From Acanthosepion esculentum (lineage: Eukaryota; Mollusca; Cephalopoda; Sepiida; Sepiidae), in NCBI GenBank assembly GCA_964036315.1, contig OZ038492.1, positions 35,620,618-35,684,617 of the forward strand: 64,000 nucleotides of DNA. The letters are read 5' to 3'. Within the stretch, counting starts at the first letter, position 1, and the number at the start of each line of letters is the position of its first letter. The notes beneath the pieces are model-generated. The model made no database searches. It was not told where the DNA came from and saw nothing but the letters and a program-made list of their open reading frames with translations. Shown here in pieces: positions 28,791-43,379 of the stretch. Made by a program: the position numbers and the translations under genes.

Positions 28791-29522
28791 TGTTCTTTCC
28801 TATTACATCAATACCGATCATTACTCTAACTGTTCTTTCCTATTACATCAATACTGGTCATTACTCTAACTGTCCTTTCCAATTACATCAATACTGATCA
28901 TTACTCTGTCCATCCCTATTACATCAATACTGATCATTACTCTAACTGTTCTTTCCTATTTCATCAATACTGATCATTACTCTAACTGTCCTTTCCTATT
29001 ACATCAATAGTGATCATTACTCTAACTGTTCTTTCCTATTACCGCAATACTGATTATTACTCTAACTGTTCTTTCCTATTACATCAATACTGATCATTAC
29101 TCTGTCCTTTCCTATTACATCAATACTGGTCATTACTCTAACTGTTCTTTCCTATTACATCAATACTGATCATTACCCAACATGTTCATGCCTATTACAT
29201 CAATACTGATCATTACTCTAACTGTTCTTTCCTATTACATCAATACTGATCATTACTCTGTTATTTCTTATTACATCAATACTGATCATTACTCTAACTG
29301 TTCTTTCCATATTTCATCAATATTTATCATTACTCTAACTGTTCTTTCCTATTACATCAATACTGATCATTACTCTAACTGTTCTTTCCTATTTCATCAA
29401 TACTGATCATTACTCTAATTGTTCTTTCCTATTACATCAATAGTGATCATTACTCTAACTGTTCTTTCCTATTGCCGCAATACTGATCACTACTCTAACT
29501 GTTCTTTCCTATTACATCAATA

Positions 29523-29678
29523 CTGATCATTACTCAAATTGTTCTTTCTTATTACATCAATACTGATCATTACTCGAACTGTTCTTTCCTATTACATCAA
29601 TACTGATCATTACTCTGTCCTTTCCTATTACATCAATACTGATCATTACTCTAACTGTTCTTTCCTATTACATCAATA
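29523..29678 (+). repeat. 156-bp tandem duplication, copy 1
   Basis: Four monomers (40 + 40 + 36 + 40 bp): CAAATTGTTCTTTCTTATT, ATTACTCGAACTG, CTGTCC and canonical. The CTCGAACTG variant is rare, which makes the duplication easy to recognise. Confidence 0.9.
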
Positions 29679-29834
29679 CTGATCATTACTCAAATTGTTC
29701 TTTCTTATTACATCAATACTGATCATTACTCGAACTGTTCTTTCCTATTACATCAATACTGATCATTACTCTGTCCTTTCCTATTACATCAATACTGATC
29801 ATTACTCTAACTGTTCTTTCCTATTACATCAATA
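29679..29834 (+). repeat. 156-bp tandem duplication, copy 2
   Basis: Same four monomers in the same order, including the rare CTCGAACTG. The equivalent place near 24,970-25,140 has the block once, so the duplication is local to this copy. Confidence 0.9.
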
Positions 29835-30071
29835 CTGATCATTACTCAAATTGTTCATGCCTATTACATCAATACTGATCATTACTCTAACTGTTATTTC
29901 CTATTACATCAATACTGATCATTACTCTGTTATTTCTTATTACATCATTACTGATCATTACTCTAACTGTTCTTTCCATATTTCATCAATATTTATCATT
30001 ACTCTAACTGTTCTTTCCTATTACATCAATACTGATCATTACTCTAAATGTTCTTTCCTATTACATCAATA

Positions 30072-33000
30072 CTGATCATTACTCCAACTGTTCTTTCCTA
30101 TTTCATCAATACTGATCATTACTCTTACTGTCCTTTCCTATTACATTAATAGTGATCATTACTCTAACTGTTCTTTCCTATTACCGCAATACTGATCATT
30201 ATTCTAACTGTTCTTTTCTATTACATCAATACTGATCATTACTCAAATTGTTCTTTCTTATTACATCAATACTGATCATTACTCTAACTGTTCTTTCCTA
30301 TTACATCAATACTGATCATTACTCTGTCCTTTCCTTTTACATCAATACTGATCATTACTCTAACTGTTCTTTCCTATTACATCAATACTGATCATTACTC
30401 AAAATGTTCATGCCTATTACATCAATACTGATCATTACTCTAACTGTTCTTTCCTATTACATCAATACTGATCATTACTCTAACAGTTCTTTTCTATTAC
30501 ATCAATACTGATCATTACTCTAACTCTTCTTTCCTATTACATCAATGCTGATCATTACTCTAATTGGTCTTTCCTATTACATCAATACTTATCATTATTC
30601 TAAATGTTTTTTCCTATTACATCAATACTGATCATTACTCTCACTGTTCTTTCCTATTACATCAATACTGATCATTAATCTGTTCTTTCCTGTTACATCA
30701 ATACTGATCATTATTCTAACTGTTCATTCCTATCATATCAATACTGATCATTACTCTAACTGTTCTTTCCTATTGAATCATTAATGATCATTATTCTGTT
30801 CTTTCTTATTACATCAATACTGATCATTACTCTAACTGTTCTTTCCTATTACATCAATACTGACCATTACTCTAACTGTTCTTTCCTATTATATCAATAC
30901 TGATCATTACTCTAACTGTTCTTTCCTATTACATCAATACTGATCATTACACTAACTGTTCTTTCCTATTACATCAATACTGATCATTAATCTAACTGTT
31001 CTTTCCTATTATATCATTACTGATCATTACACAAACTGTTCTTTCCTATTACATCAATACTGATCATTACTCTAACTGTTCTTTCCTATTATATCATTAC
31101 TGATCATTACACTAACTGTTCTTTCCTATTACATCAATACTGATCATTACTCTGTCCTTTCCTATTACATCAATACTGATCATTACTCTAACTGTTCTTT
31201 CCTTTTACATCAATACTGATCATTACTCTGTTCTTTCCTATTACATCAATACTGATCATTACTCTAACTGTTCTTTCCTATTACATCAATACTGATCATT
31301 ACTCTAACTGTTCTTTCCTATTACATCAATACTGATCATTACTCTAAGTGTTCTTTCCTATTACATCAATACTGGTCATTACTCTAACTGTTCTTTCCTA
31401 TTACATCAATACTGATCATTACACTAAATGTTATTTCCTATTACATCAATATTGATCATTATTCTAACTGTTCTTTACTATTACATCAATACTGATCATT
31501 ACTCTAACTGTTCTTTCCTATTACATCAATACTGATCATTACTCTAACTGATCTTTCCTATTACATCAATACCGATCATTACTTTGTTCATTGCTATTAC
31601 ATCAATACTGATCATTCTTCCAAATGTTCTTTCCTATTACATCAATACCGATCATTACTCTAACTGTTCTTTCCTATTACATAAATACTGAGCATTAATC
31701 TAACTGTTCTTTCCTATTACATCATTACTGATCATTACTCTAACTGTTCTTTCCTATTACATCAATACTGATCATTACTCTGTTCTTTCCTATTACATCA
31801 ATACTGATCATTACTCTAACTGTTCTTTCCAATTACATCAATACTGATCATTACTCTAACTGTTCTTTCCTATTACATCAATACTGATCATTACTCTGTT
31901 CTTTCCTATTACATCAATATTGATCATTACTCTAACTGTTCTTTCCTATTACATCAATACTGATCATTACTCTAACTGTTCTTTCCTATTACATCAGTAC
32001 TGATCATTACTCTAACTGTTCTTTCCTATTACATCAATACTGATCATTATTCTAAGTGTTCTTTCCTATTACATCAATACTGATCATTACTTTAACTGTT
32101 CGTTCCTATTACATCATTACTGATCATTACTCTAACTGTTCTTATCTATTATATCAATACTGATCATTACACTGTTCTTTCCTATTACATCAATACTGAT
32201 CATTAGTCTAACTGTTCTTTCCTATTACATCAATACTGATCATTACTCTAACTGTTCTTTCCTATTACATAAATACTGATCATTACTCTAACTGTTCTTT
32301 CCTATTACATCAATACTGATCATTACTTTTTCTTTCCTATTACATCAATACTGATCATTACTCTAACTGTTCTTTCCGTATTTCATCAATACTGATCATT
32401 ACTCTAAGGCTTCTTTCCTATTACATCAATACTCATCATTACTCTAACTGTTCTTTCTTATTACATCAATACTGATCATTACTCTGTTCTTTCCTATTAC
32501 ATCAATACTGATCATTACTCTGTTCTTTCCTATTACATCAATACTGATCATTACTCTAACTGTTCTTTCCTATTACATCAATACTGATTATTACTCTAAC
32601 GGTTCTTTCCTATTACATCAATACTGATCATTATTCTAACTGTTCTTTCCTATTTCATCAATACTGATCATTTCTCTTTTCTTTCCTATTACATCAATAC
32701 TGATCATTACTCTAACTGTTCTTTCCGTACATCATCAATACTGATCATTACTCTAAGTGTTCTTTCCTATTACATCAATACTCATCATTACTCTGTTCTT
32801 TCCTATTACATCAATACTGATCATTACTCTGTTTTTTCCTATTACATCAATACTGATCATTACTCTAACTGTTCTTTCCTATTACATCAATACTGATTAT
32901 TACTCTAACGGTTCTTTCCTATTACACCAATACTGATCATTACATTAAATGTTCTTTCCTATTACATCAATATTGATCATTATTCTAACTGTTCTTTACT

Positions 33001-33140
33001 ATAACATCAATACTGATTATTACTCTAACTGTTCTTTCCTATTACATCAATACTGATCATTACTCTAACTGTTCTTTCCTATTTCATCAATACTGATCAT
33101 TACTCTGTTCTTTGCTATTACATCAATACTGATCATTATT
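30072..33140 (+). repeat. ~3-kb segment, copy 2 of a pair 4.24-4.36 kb apart
   Basis: Follows the order of 25,837-28,790, including CAATGCTG with CTAATTGGTC (30,544), the ACCGATC pair (31,569), the ATTAGTC monomer (about 32,203), CTTTTTC (about 32,326) and ACATTAAATG (32,941). The match ends near 33,110, where GTTCTTTGC replaces GTTCTTTTC and the following order differs. Confidence 0.82.
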
Positions 33141-36100
33141 CTAACTGTTCTTTCCGTATTTCATCAATACTGATCATTACTCTAACTGTTCTTCCCTATT
33201 ACCGCAATACTGATCTTTACCCTGTTCTTTCCTATTACATCAATACTGATCATTACACTTACTGTTCTTTCCTATTACATCAATACTGATCATTTCTCTA
33301 ACAGTTCTTTCCTATTACATCAATACTGATCATTACTCTAACTGTTCTTTCCAATTACATCAATACTGATCATTACTCTAACTGTTCTTTCCTATTACAT
33401 CAATACTGATCATTACTCTGTTCTTTCCTATTACATCAATATTGATCATTACTCTAACTGTTCTTTCCTATTACATCAATACTGATCATTACTCTAACTG
33501 TTCTTTCCTATTACATCAATACTGATCATTACTCTAACTGTTCTTTCCTATTACATCAATACTGATCATTACTCTAAGTGTTCTTTCCTATTACATCAAT
33601 ACTGATCATTACTTTAACTGTTCGTTCCTATTACATCATTACTGATCATTACTCTAACTGTTCTTATCTATTATATAAATACTGATCATTACACTGTTCT
33701 TTCCTATTACATCAATACTGATCATTACTCTAACTCTTATTTCCTATTACATCAATACTGATCATTACTCTAATTGGTCTTTCCTATTACATCAATACTG
33801 ATCATTATTCTAACTGTTCATTCCTATTACATCAATACTGTTCATTACACTAACTGTTCTTCCCTATTACATCAATACTGATCATTACTCTAACTGTTCT
33901 TTCCAATTACATCAATACTGATCATTAATCTAACTGTTCTTTCCTATTACATCAATACTGATCATTACTCTGTTCTTTCCTATTACATCAATATTGATCA
34001 TTACTCTAACTGTTCTTTCCTATTACATCAATACTGATCATTACTCTAACTGTTCTTTCCTATTACATCAGTACTGATCATTACTCTAACTGTTCTTTCC
34101 TATTACATCAATACTGATCATTACTCTAAGTGTTCTTTCCTATTACATCAATGCTGATCATTACTTTAACTGTTCGTTCCTATTACATCATTACTTATCA
34201 TTACTCTAACTGTTCTTATCTATTATATCAATACTGATCATTACTCTGTTCTTTCCTATTATATCAATACTGATCATTACACTAACTGTTCTTTCCTATT
34301 ACATCAATACTGATCATTACTCTAACTGTTCTTTCCAATTACATCAATACTGATCATTACTCTAACTGTTCTTTCCTATTACATCAATACTGATCATTAC
34401 TCTGTTCTTTCCTATTACATCAATATTGATCATTACTCTAACTGTTCTTTCCTATTACATCAATATTGATCATTACTCTAACTGTTCTTTCCTATTACAT
34501 CAATACTGATCATTACTCTAACTGTTCTTTCCTATTACATCAATACTGATCATTACTCTAATGGTTCTTTCCTATTACATCAATACTGATCATTACTTTT
34601 TCTTTCCTATTACATCAATACTGATCATTACTCTAACTGTTCTTTCCGTATTTCATCAATACTTATTATTACTCTAAGGGTTCTTTCCTATTACATCAAT
34701 ACTCATCATTACTCTAACTGTTCTTTCTTATTACATCAATACTGATCATTACTCTGTTCTTTCCTATTACATCAATATTGATCATTACTCTGTTCTTTCC
34801 TATTACATCAATACTGATCATTACTCTAACTGTTATTTCCTATTACATCAATACTGATTATTATTCTAACGGTTCTTTCCTATTACATCAATACTGATCA
34901 TTATTCTAACTGTTCTTTCCTATTTCATCAATACTGATCATTTCTCTTTTCTTTCCTATTACATCAATACTGATCATTACTCTAACTGTTCTTTCCTATT
35001 ACATCAATACTGATCATTATTCTAAGTGTTCTTTCCTATTACATCAATACTCATCATTACTCTGTTCTTTCCTATTACATCAATACTGATCATTACTCTG
35101 TTTTTTCCTATTACATCAATACTGATCATTACTCTAACTGTTCTTTCCTATTACATCAATACTGATTATTACTCTAACGTTTCTTTCCTATTACATCAAT
35201 ACTGATCATTACACTAAATGTTCTTTCCTATTACATCAATATTTATCATTATTCTAACTGTTCTTTACGATAACATCAATACTGATCATTACTCTAACTG
35301 TTCTTTCTTATTACATCAATACTTATCATTACTCTAACTGTTCTTTCCTATTTCATCAATACTGATCATTACTCTGTTCTTTGCTATTACATCAATACTG
35401 ATCATTATTCTAAATGTTCTTTCCTATTACATCAATACCGATCATTACTCTAACTGTTCTTTCCTATTACATCAATACTGGTCATTACTCTAACTGTCCT
35501 TTCCAATTACATCAATACTGATCATTACTCTGTCCATCCCTATTACATCAATACTGATCATTACTCTAACTGTTCTTTCCGTATTTCATCAATACTGATC
35601 ATTACTCTAACTGTTCTTTCCTATTACCGCAATACTGATCTTTACTCTGTTCTTTCCTATTACATCAATACTGATCATTACTCTAACTGTTCTTTCCTAT
35701 TACTTCAATACTGATCATTACCCTAACTGTTATTTCCTATTACATCAATACTGATCATTACTCTAACTGTTCTTTCCTATTACATCAATACTGATCATTA
35801 CTCTGTTATTTCCTATTACATCAATACTGATCATTACTCTTACTCTTCTTCCCATATTTCATCAATATTTATCATTACTATAACTGTTCTTTCCTATTAC
35901 ATCAATACTGATCATTACTCTAAATGTTCTTTCCTATTACATCAATACTGATCATTACACTAACTGTTCTTTCCTATTACATCAATACTGATCATTACTT
36001 TAACTGTTCGTTCCTATTACATCATTACTTATCATTACTCTAACTGTTCTTATCTATTATATCAATACTGATCATTACTCTGTTCTTTCCTATTATATCA

Positions 36101-36419
36101 ATACTGATCATTACACTAACTGTTCTTTCCTATTACATCAATACTGATCATTACTCTAACTGTTCTTTCCTATTACATCAATACTGATCATTACTCTAAC
36201 TGTTCTTTCCAATTACATCAATACTGATCATTACTGTAACTGGTCTTTCCTATTACATCAATACTGATCATTACTCTGTTCTTTCCTATTACGTCAATAT
36301 TGATCATTACTCTAACTGTTCTTTCCTATTACATCAATACTGATCATTACTCTAACTGTTCTTTCCTATTACATCAATACTGATCATTACTCTAACTGTT
36401 CTTTCCTATTACATCAATA
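33141..36419 (+). repeat. Locally reshuffled satellite stretch with CTTTAACTGTTCG tags
   Basis: The CTTTAACTGTTCG tag, usually once per 1.6 kb or more, recurs at about 33,612, 34,163, 35,999 and 36,471. Blocks of about 0.5 kb between 33,400 and 34,500 repeat with altered order, and canonical 40-bp monomers are frequent in runs. This looks like repeated short-range exchange around one block. Nothing other than satellite is present. Confidence 0.75.
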
Positions 36420-38098
36420 CTGATCATTACTCTAAGTGTTCTTTCCTATTACATCACTACTGATCATTACTTTAACTGTTCGTTCCTATTACATCATTAC
36501 TGATCATTACTCTAACTGTTCTTATCTATTATATCAATACTGATCATTACACTGTTCTTTCCTATTATATCAATACTGATCATTACACTAACTGTTCTTT
36601 CCTATTACATCAATACTGATCATTACTCTAACTGTTCTTTCCTATTACATCAATACTGATCATTACTCTAACTGTTCTTTCCAATTACATCAATACTGAT
36701 CATTACTCTGTTCTTTCCTATTACATCAATATTGATCATTACTCTAACTGTTCTTTCCTATTACATCAATACTGATCATTACTCTAACTGTTCTTTCCTA
36801 TTACATCAATACTGATCATTACTCTAACTGTTCTTTCCTATTACATCAATACTGATCATTACTCTAACTGTTCTTTCCTATTACATCAATACTGATCATT
36901 ACTCTAACTGTTCTTTCCTATTACATCAATACTGATCATTACTTTTTCTTTCCTATTACATCAATACTGATCATTACTCTAACTGTTCTTTCCGTATTTC
37001 ATCAATACTGATCAATACTCTAAGGGTTCTTTCCTATAACATCAATACTCATCATTACTCTAACTGTTCTTTCTTATTACATCAATACTGATCATTACTC
37101 TGTTCTTTCCTATTACATCAATACTGATTATTACTCTGTTCTTTCCTATTACATCAATACTGATCATTACTCTAACTGTTCTTTCCTATTACATCAATAC
37201 TGATCATTACTCTAACTGTTCTTTCTGCATATCATCAATACTGATCATTACTCTAAGTGTTCTTTCCTATTACATCAATACTCATCATTACTCTGTTCTT
37301 TCCTATTACATCAATACTGATCATTACTCTGTTTTTTCCTATTACATCAATACTGATCATTACTCTAACTGTTCTTTCCTATTACATCAATACTGATTAT
37401 TACTCTAACGTTTCTTTCCTATTACATAAATATAGATCATTAAACTAAATGTTCTTTCCTATTACATCAATATTGATCATTATTCTAACTGTTCTTTACT
37501 ATAACATCAATACCGATCATTACTCTAACTGTTCTTTCCTATTACATCAATACTGGTCATTACTCTAACTGTCCTTTCCAATTACATCAATACTGATCAT
37601 TACTCTGTCCATCCCTATTACATCAATACTGATCATTACTCTAACTGTTCTTTCCGTATTTCATCAATACTGATCATTACTCTAACTGTTCTTTCCTATT
37701 ACCGCAATACTGATCTTTACTCTGTACTTTCCTATTACATCAATACTGATCCTTACCCTAACTGTTATTTCCTATTACATCAATACTGATCATTACTCTA
37801 ACTGTTCTTTCCTATTACATCAATACTGATCATTACTCTGTTATTTCCTATTACATCAATACTGATCATTACTCTAACTCTTCTTCCCATATTTCATCAA
37901 TATTTATCATTACTATAACTGTTCTTTCCTATTACATCAATACTGATCATTACTCTAAATGTTCTTTCCTATTACATCAATACTGGTCATTACTCTAACT
38001 GTTCTTTCCTATTACATCAATACTGATCATTACTCTGTTCTTTCCTATTACATCAATACTGGTCATTACTCTAACTGTTCTTTCCTATTACATCAATA
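36420..38098 (+). repeat. ~1.64-kb tandem repeat, copy 1 (1,679 bp)
   Basis: Begins at a CTAAGTG monomer. Tags include the rare TTTCTGCATATC monomer (37,225), ACATAAATATAGATC, ACCGATC and CTGTCCATCC (37,602). This copy is 40 bp longer than the next because a run of canonical monomers near 36,740-36,940 has one extra unit. Confidence 0.87.
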
Positions 38099-39737
38099 CT
38101 GATCATTACTCTAAGTGTTCTTTCCTATTACATCAATACTGATCATTACTTTAACTGTTCGTTCCTATTACATCATTACTGATCATTACTCTAACTGTTC
38201 TTATCTATTATATCAATACTGATCATTACACTGTTCTTTCCTATTATATCAATACTGATCATTACACTAACTGTTCTTTCCTATTACATCAATACTGATC
38301 ATTACTCTAACTGTTCTTTCCTATTACATCAATACTGATCATTACTTTAACTGTTCTTTCCAATTACATCAATACTGATCATTACTCTGTTCTTTCCTAT
38401 TACATCAATATTGATCATTACTCTAACTGTTCTTTCCTATTACATCAATACTGATCATTACTCTAACTGTTCTTTCCTATTACATCAATACTGATCATTA
38501 CTCTAACTGTTCTTTCCTATTACATCAATACTGATCATTACTCTAACTGTTCTTTCCTATTACATCAATACTGATCATTACTTTTTCTTTCCTATTACAT
38601 CAATACTGATCATTACTCTAACTGTTCTTTCCGTATTTCATCAATACTGATCAATACTCTAAGGGTTCTTTCCTATAACATCAATACTCATCATTACTCT
38701 AACTGTTCTTTCTTATTACATCAATACTGATCATTACTCTGTTCTTTCCTATTACATCAATACTGATCATTACTCTGTTCTTTCCTATTACATCAATACT
38801 GATCATTACTCTAACTGTTCTTTCCTATTACATCAATACTGATCATTACTCTAACTGTTCTTTCTGCATATCATCAATACTGATCATTACTCTAAGTGTT
38901 CTTTCCTATTACATCAATACTCATCATTACTCTGTTCTTTCCTATTACATCAATACTGATCATTACTCTGTTTTTTCCTATTACATCAATACTGATCATT
39001 ACTCTAACTGTTCTTTCCTATTACATCAATACTGATTATTACTCTAACGTTTCTTTCCTATTACATCAATACTGATCATTAAACTAAATGTTCTTTCCTA
39101 TTACATCAATATTGATCATTATTCTAACTGTTCTTTACTATAACATCAATACCGATCATTACTCTAACTGTTCTTTCCTATTACATCAATACTGGTCATT
39201 ACTCTAACTGTCCTTTCCAATTACATCAATACTGATCATTACTCTGTCCATCCCTATTACATCAATACTGCTCATTACTCTAACTGTTCTTTCCGTATTT
39301 CATCAATACTGATCATTACTCTAACTGTTCTTTCCTATTACCGCAATACTGATCTTTACTCTGTACTTTCCTATTACATCAATACTGATCCTTACCCTAA
39401 CTGTTATTTCCTATTACATCAATACTGATCATTACTCTAACTGTTCTTTCCTATTACATCAATACTGATCATTACTCTGTTATTTCCTATTACATCAATA
39501 CTGATCATTACTCTAACTCTTCTTCCCATATTTCATCAATATTTATCATTACTATAACTGTTCTTTCCTATTACATCAATACTGATCATTACTCTAAATG
39601 TTCTTTCCTATTACATCAATACTGGTCATTACTCTAACTGTTCTTTCCTATTACATCAATACTGATCATTACTCTGTTCTTTCCTATTACATCAATACTG
39701 GTCATTACTCTAAATGTTCTTTCCTATTACATCAATA
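38099..39737 (+). repeat. ~1.64-kb tandem repeat, copy 2 (1,639 bp)
   Basis: Same tag order at an offset of 1,639 bp: TTTCTGCATATC at 38,864 and CTGTCCATCC at 39,241. The TTTCTGCATATC variant is found only in these two copies in the whole window. It is a private marker of a recent tandem event. Confidence 0.88.
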
Positions 39738-42700
39738 CTGATCATTACTCTAACAGTTCTTTCCTATTACATCAATACTGATCATTACAATAACTGTTCT
39801 TTCCTATTACATCAATACTGATCATTACTCTGTTCTTTCCTATTACATCAATACTGATCATTACTCCAAATGTTTTTTTCTATTACATCAATACTGATCA
39901 TTACTCTAACTGTTCTTTCCTATTACACCAATACTGATCATTACTCTAACGGTACTTTCCTATTACATCAATACTGATCATTATTCTAACTGTTCTTTCC
40001 TATTTCATCAATACTGATTATTACTCTTATCTTTCCTATTACATCAATACTGATCATTACTGTAACTGTTCTTTCAGTATTTCATCAATACTGATCATTA
40101 CTCTAAGTGTTCTTTCCTATTACATCAATACTGATCATTACTGTAACTGTTCTTTCCTATTACATCAATACTGATGATTAATCTAACTGTTCTTTCCTAT
40201 TACATCAATACTGATCATTACTCTGTTCTTTCCTATTACATCAATACTGATAATTACTCTGTTCTTTACTATTACATCAATACTGATTATTACACTAACT
40301 GTTCTTTCCTATTACATAAATACTGATCATTACTCTAACTGTTCTTTCCTATTACATCAATACCGATCATTACTCTAACTGTTCTTTCCTTTTACATAAA
40401 TACTGATCATTACTCTAACTGTTCTTTCCTATTACATCATTACTGATGATTACTCTAACTGTTCTTTCCTATTACATCAATACTGATCATTACTCTAACT
40501 GTTCTTCTTATTACATCAATACTGGTCATTACTCTAATTGTTCTTTCCTATTACATCAATACTGATCTTTACTCTAAATGTTTTTTCCTATTACATAAAT
40601 ACTGATCATTTCTCTAACTGTTCTTTCCTATTACATCAATAATGATCATTACTCAAACTGTTCTTTCCTATTACATCAATACTGATCATTACTCTCTTCT
40701 TCCCTATTACATCAATACTGATCATTACTCTAAATGTTCTTTCCGTATTTCATGAATACTGATCATTACTCAAACTGTTCTTTCCTATTACATCAATACT
40801 GATCATTACTCTGTTCTTTCCTATTACATCAATACTGATCATTACTCTGTTCTTTCCTCTTACATCAATACTCATCATTACTCTGTTCTTTCCTATTACA
40901 TCAATACTGATCATTACTCTAACTGTTCTTTCCTATTACATCAATACTGATCATTACTCTAACTGTTCTTTCCTATTACATCAATACTGATCATTACACT
41001 AACTGTTATGTCCTATTACATCAATATTGATCATTATTCTAAATGTTCTTTCCTATTACATCAATACTGATCATTACTCTAACTGTTCTTTCCTATTACA
41101 TCAATACTGATCATTACTCTAAATGTTCTTTCCTATTACATCAATACTGGTCATTATTCTAACTGTTCTTTCCTATTACATCAATACTGATCATTACTCT
41201 GTTCTTTCCTATTACATCAATACTGGTCATTACTCTAAATGTTCTTTCCTATTACATCAATACTGATCATTACTCTAACAGTTCTTTCCTATTACATCAA
41301 TACTGATCATTACTCTAACTGTTCTTTTCTATTACATCAATACTGATCATTACTCTAACTGTTCTTTCCTATTACATCAATACTGATCATTAATCTAACG
41401 GTACTTTTTTATTACATCAATACTGATCATTATTCTAACTGTTCTTTCCTATTTCATCAATACTGATCATTACTCTTATCTTTCCTATTAAATCAATACT
41501 GATCATTACTCTAACTGTTCTTTCAGTATTTCATCAATACTGATCATTACTCTACGTGTTCTTTCCTATTACATCAATACTGATCATTACTCTAACTGTT
41601 CTTTCCTATTACATCAATACCGATCATTACTCTAACTGTTCTTTCCTTTTACATCAATACTGATCATTAGTCTATCTGTTCTTTCCTATTACATCATTAC
41701 TGATCATTACTCTAACTGTTCTTTCCTATTACATCATTACTGATCATTACTCTAACTGTTCTTTCCTATTACATCAATACTGATCATTACTCTAACTGTT
41801 CTTCTTATTACATCAATACTGATCATTACTCTAACTGTTCTTTCCTATTAAGTCAATACTTATCTTAACTCTAAATGTTTTTTCCTATTACATAAATACT
41901 GATCATTGCTCTAACTGTTCTTTCCTATTACATCAATAATGATCATTACTCTAACTGTTCTTTCCTATTACATCAATACTGATCATTACTCTGTTCTGCC
42001 CTATTACATCAATACTGATCATTACTCTAAATGTTCTTTCCGTATTTAATGAATACTGATCATTACTCAAACTGTTCTTTCCTATTACATCAATACTGAT
42101 CATTACTCTGTTCTTTCCTATTACATCAATACTGATCATTACTCTAACTGTACTTTCCTATTACATCAATACTGATCCTTACCCTAACTGTTCTTTCTTA
42201 TTACATCAATACTGATCATTATTCTAAATGTTCTTTCCTATTACATCAGTACTGATCATTACTCTGTTATTTCCTAATACATCAATACTGATCATTAATC
42301 TAACTGTTCGTTCCATATTTCATCAATATTTATCATTACTCTAATTGTTCTTTCCTATTACATCAATACTGATCATTACTCTAAATGTTCTTTCCTATTA
42401 CATCAATACTGATCATTACTCTAACTGTTCTTTCCTATTTCATCAATACTGATCATTACTCTAATTGTTCTTTCCTATTACATCAATACTGATCATTACT
42501 CTAACTGTTCTTTCATATTACATCAATACTGATCATTACTCTGTTCTTTCCTATTACATCAATACTGATCATTACTCTAACTGTTCTTTCCTATTACATC
42601 AATACTGATCATTACTCAAATTGTTCATGCCTATTACATCAATACTGTTCATTACTCTAACTGTTCTTTCCTATTACATCAATACTGATCATTACTCTAA

Positions 42701-43379
42701 CTCTTATTTCCTATTACATCAATACTGATCATTACTCTAACTCTTATTTCCTATTACATCAATACTGATCATTACTCTAATTGGTCTTTCCTATTACATC
42801 AATGCTGATCATTATTCCAACTGTTTTTTCCTATTACATCAATACTGATCATTATTCCAAATGTTTTTTCCTATTACATCAATACTGATCATTACTCTAA
42901 CTGTTCTTTCCAATTACATCAATACTGATCATTACTCTAACTGTTCTTTCCAATTACATCAATACTGATCATTACTCTAACTGTTCTTTCCTATTACATC
43001 AATACTGATCATTACTCTTTTCTTTCCTATTACATCAATATTGATCATTACTCTAACTGTTCTTTCCTATTACATCAATACTGATCATTACTCTAACTGT
43101 TCTTTCCTATTACATCAATCCTGATCATTACTCTAATTGTTCTTTCCTATTACATCAATACTGATCATTACTTTAACTGTTCTTTCCTATTACATCATTA
43201 CGGATCATTACTCTAACTGTTCTTTTCTATTATATCAATACTGATCATTACTCTGTTCTTTCCTATTACATCAATACTGATCATTACTCTAACTGTTCTT
43301 TCCTATTAAATAAATACTGATCATTACTCTTTTCTTTCCTATTACATCAATACTGATCATTACTCTAACTGTTCTTTCC
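39738..43379 (+). repeat. Divergent linker satellite between the left patchwork and the right HOR
   Basis: Monomers here carry many uncommon forms, for example ACTCTTATCTTTCC (40,026 and 41,475, 1,449 bp apart), TTCTTCTTATT (39-bp form) and CCGTATTTCATGAATAC or CCGTATTTAATGAATAC (40,741 and 42,038, 1,297 bp apart). These show an old partial duplication of about 0.8-1 kb. From 42,280 on, tags typical of the right-hand unit appear (CTAATTGGTC, ATTCCAACTG, CAATCCTG, ATTACGGATC). The ancestral parts of the HOR are therefore assembled here before it becomes regular. Confidence 0.8.

Larger units (their letters stand above)
28791..30071 (+). repeat. Intervening satellite segment between the ~3-kb copies
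   Basis: Contains the ACCGATC, CTGGTC and CTGTCCATCC monomers also seen at 20,000-20,160, then two related blocks starting with a CATGTTCATGCC or TTGTTCATGCC monomer at about 29,182 and 29,851 (669 bp apart). These two blocks yield the 74-codon open stretches of this area, which are repeat by-products and not genes. Confidence 0.75.

Noticed and set aside
29182..30075. Two 74-codon open frames at 29,182-29,406 and 29,851-30,075
   Set aside because: They share the same repetitive residues as every other frame here and lie in duplicated satellite blocks. The second opens at a TTG-type codon. No domain, signal or codon pattern supports a protein.
41951..42139. 62-codon open frame on the minus strand
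   Set aside because: Reverse-strand reading of the same monomers, kept open by two 36-bp units. No other support.
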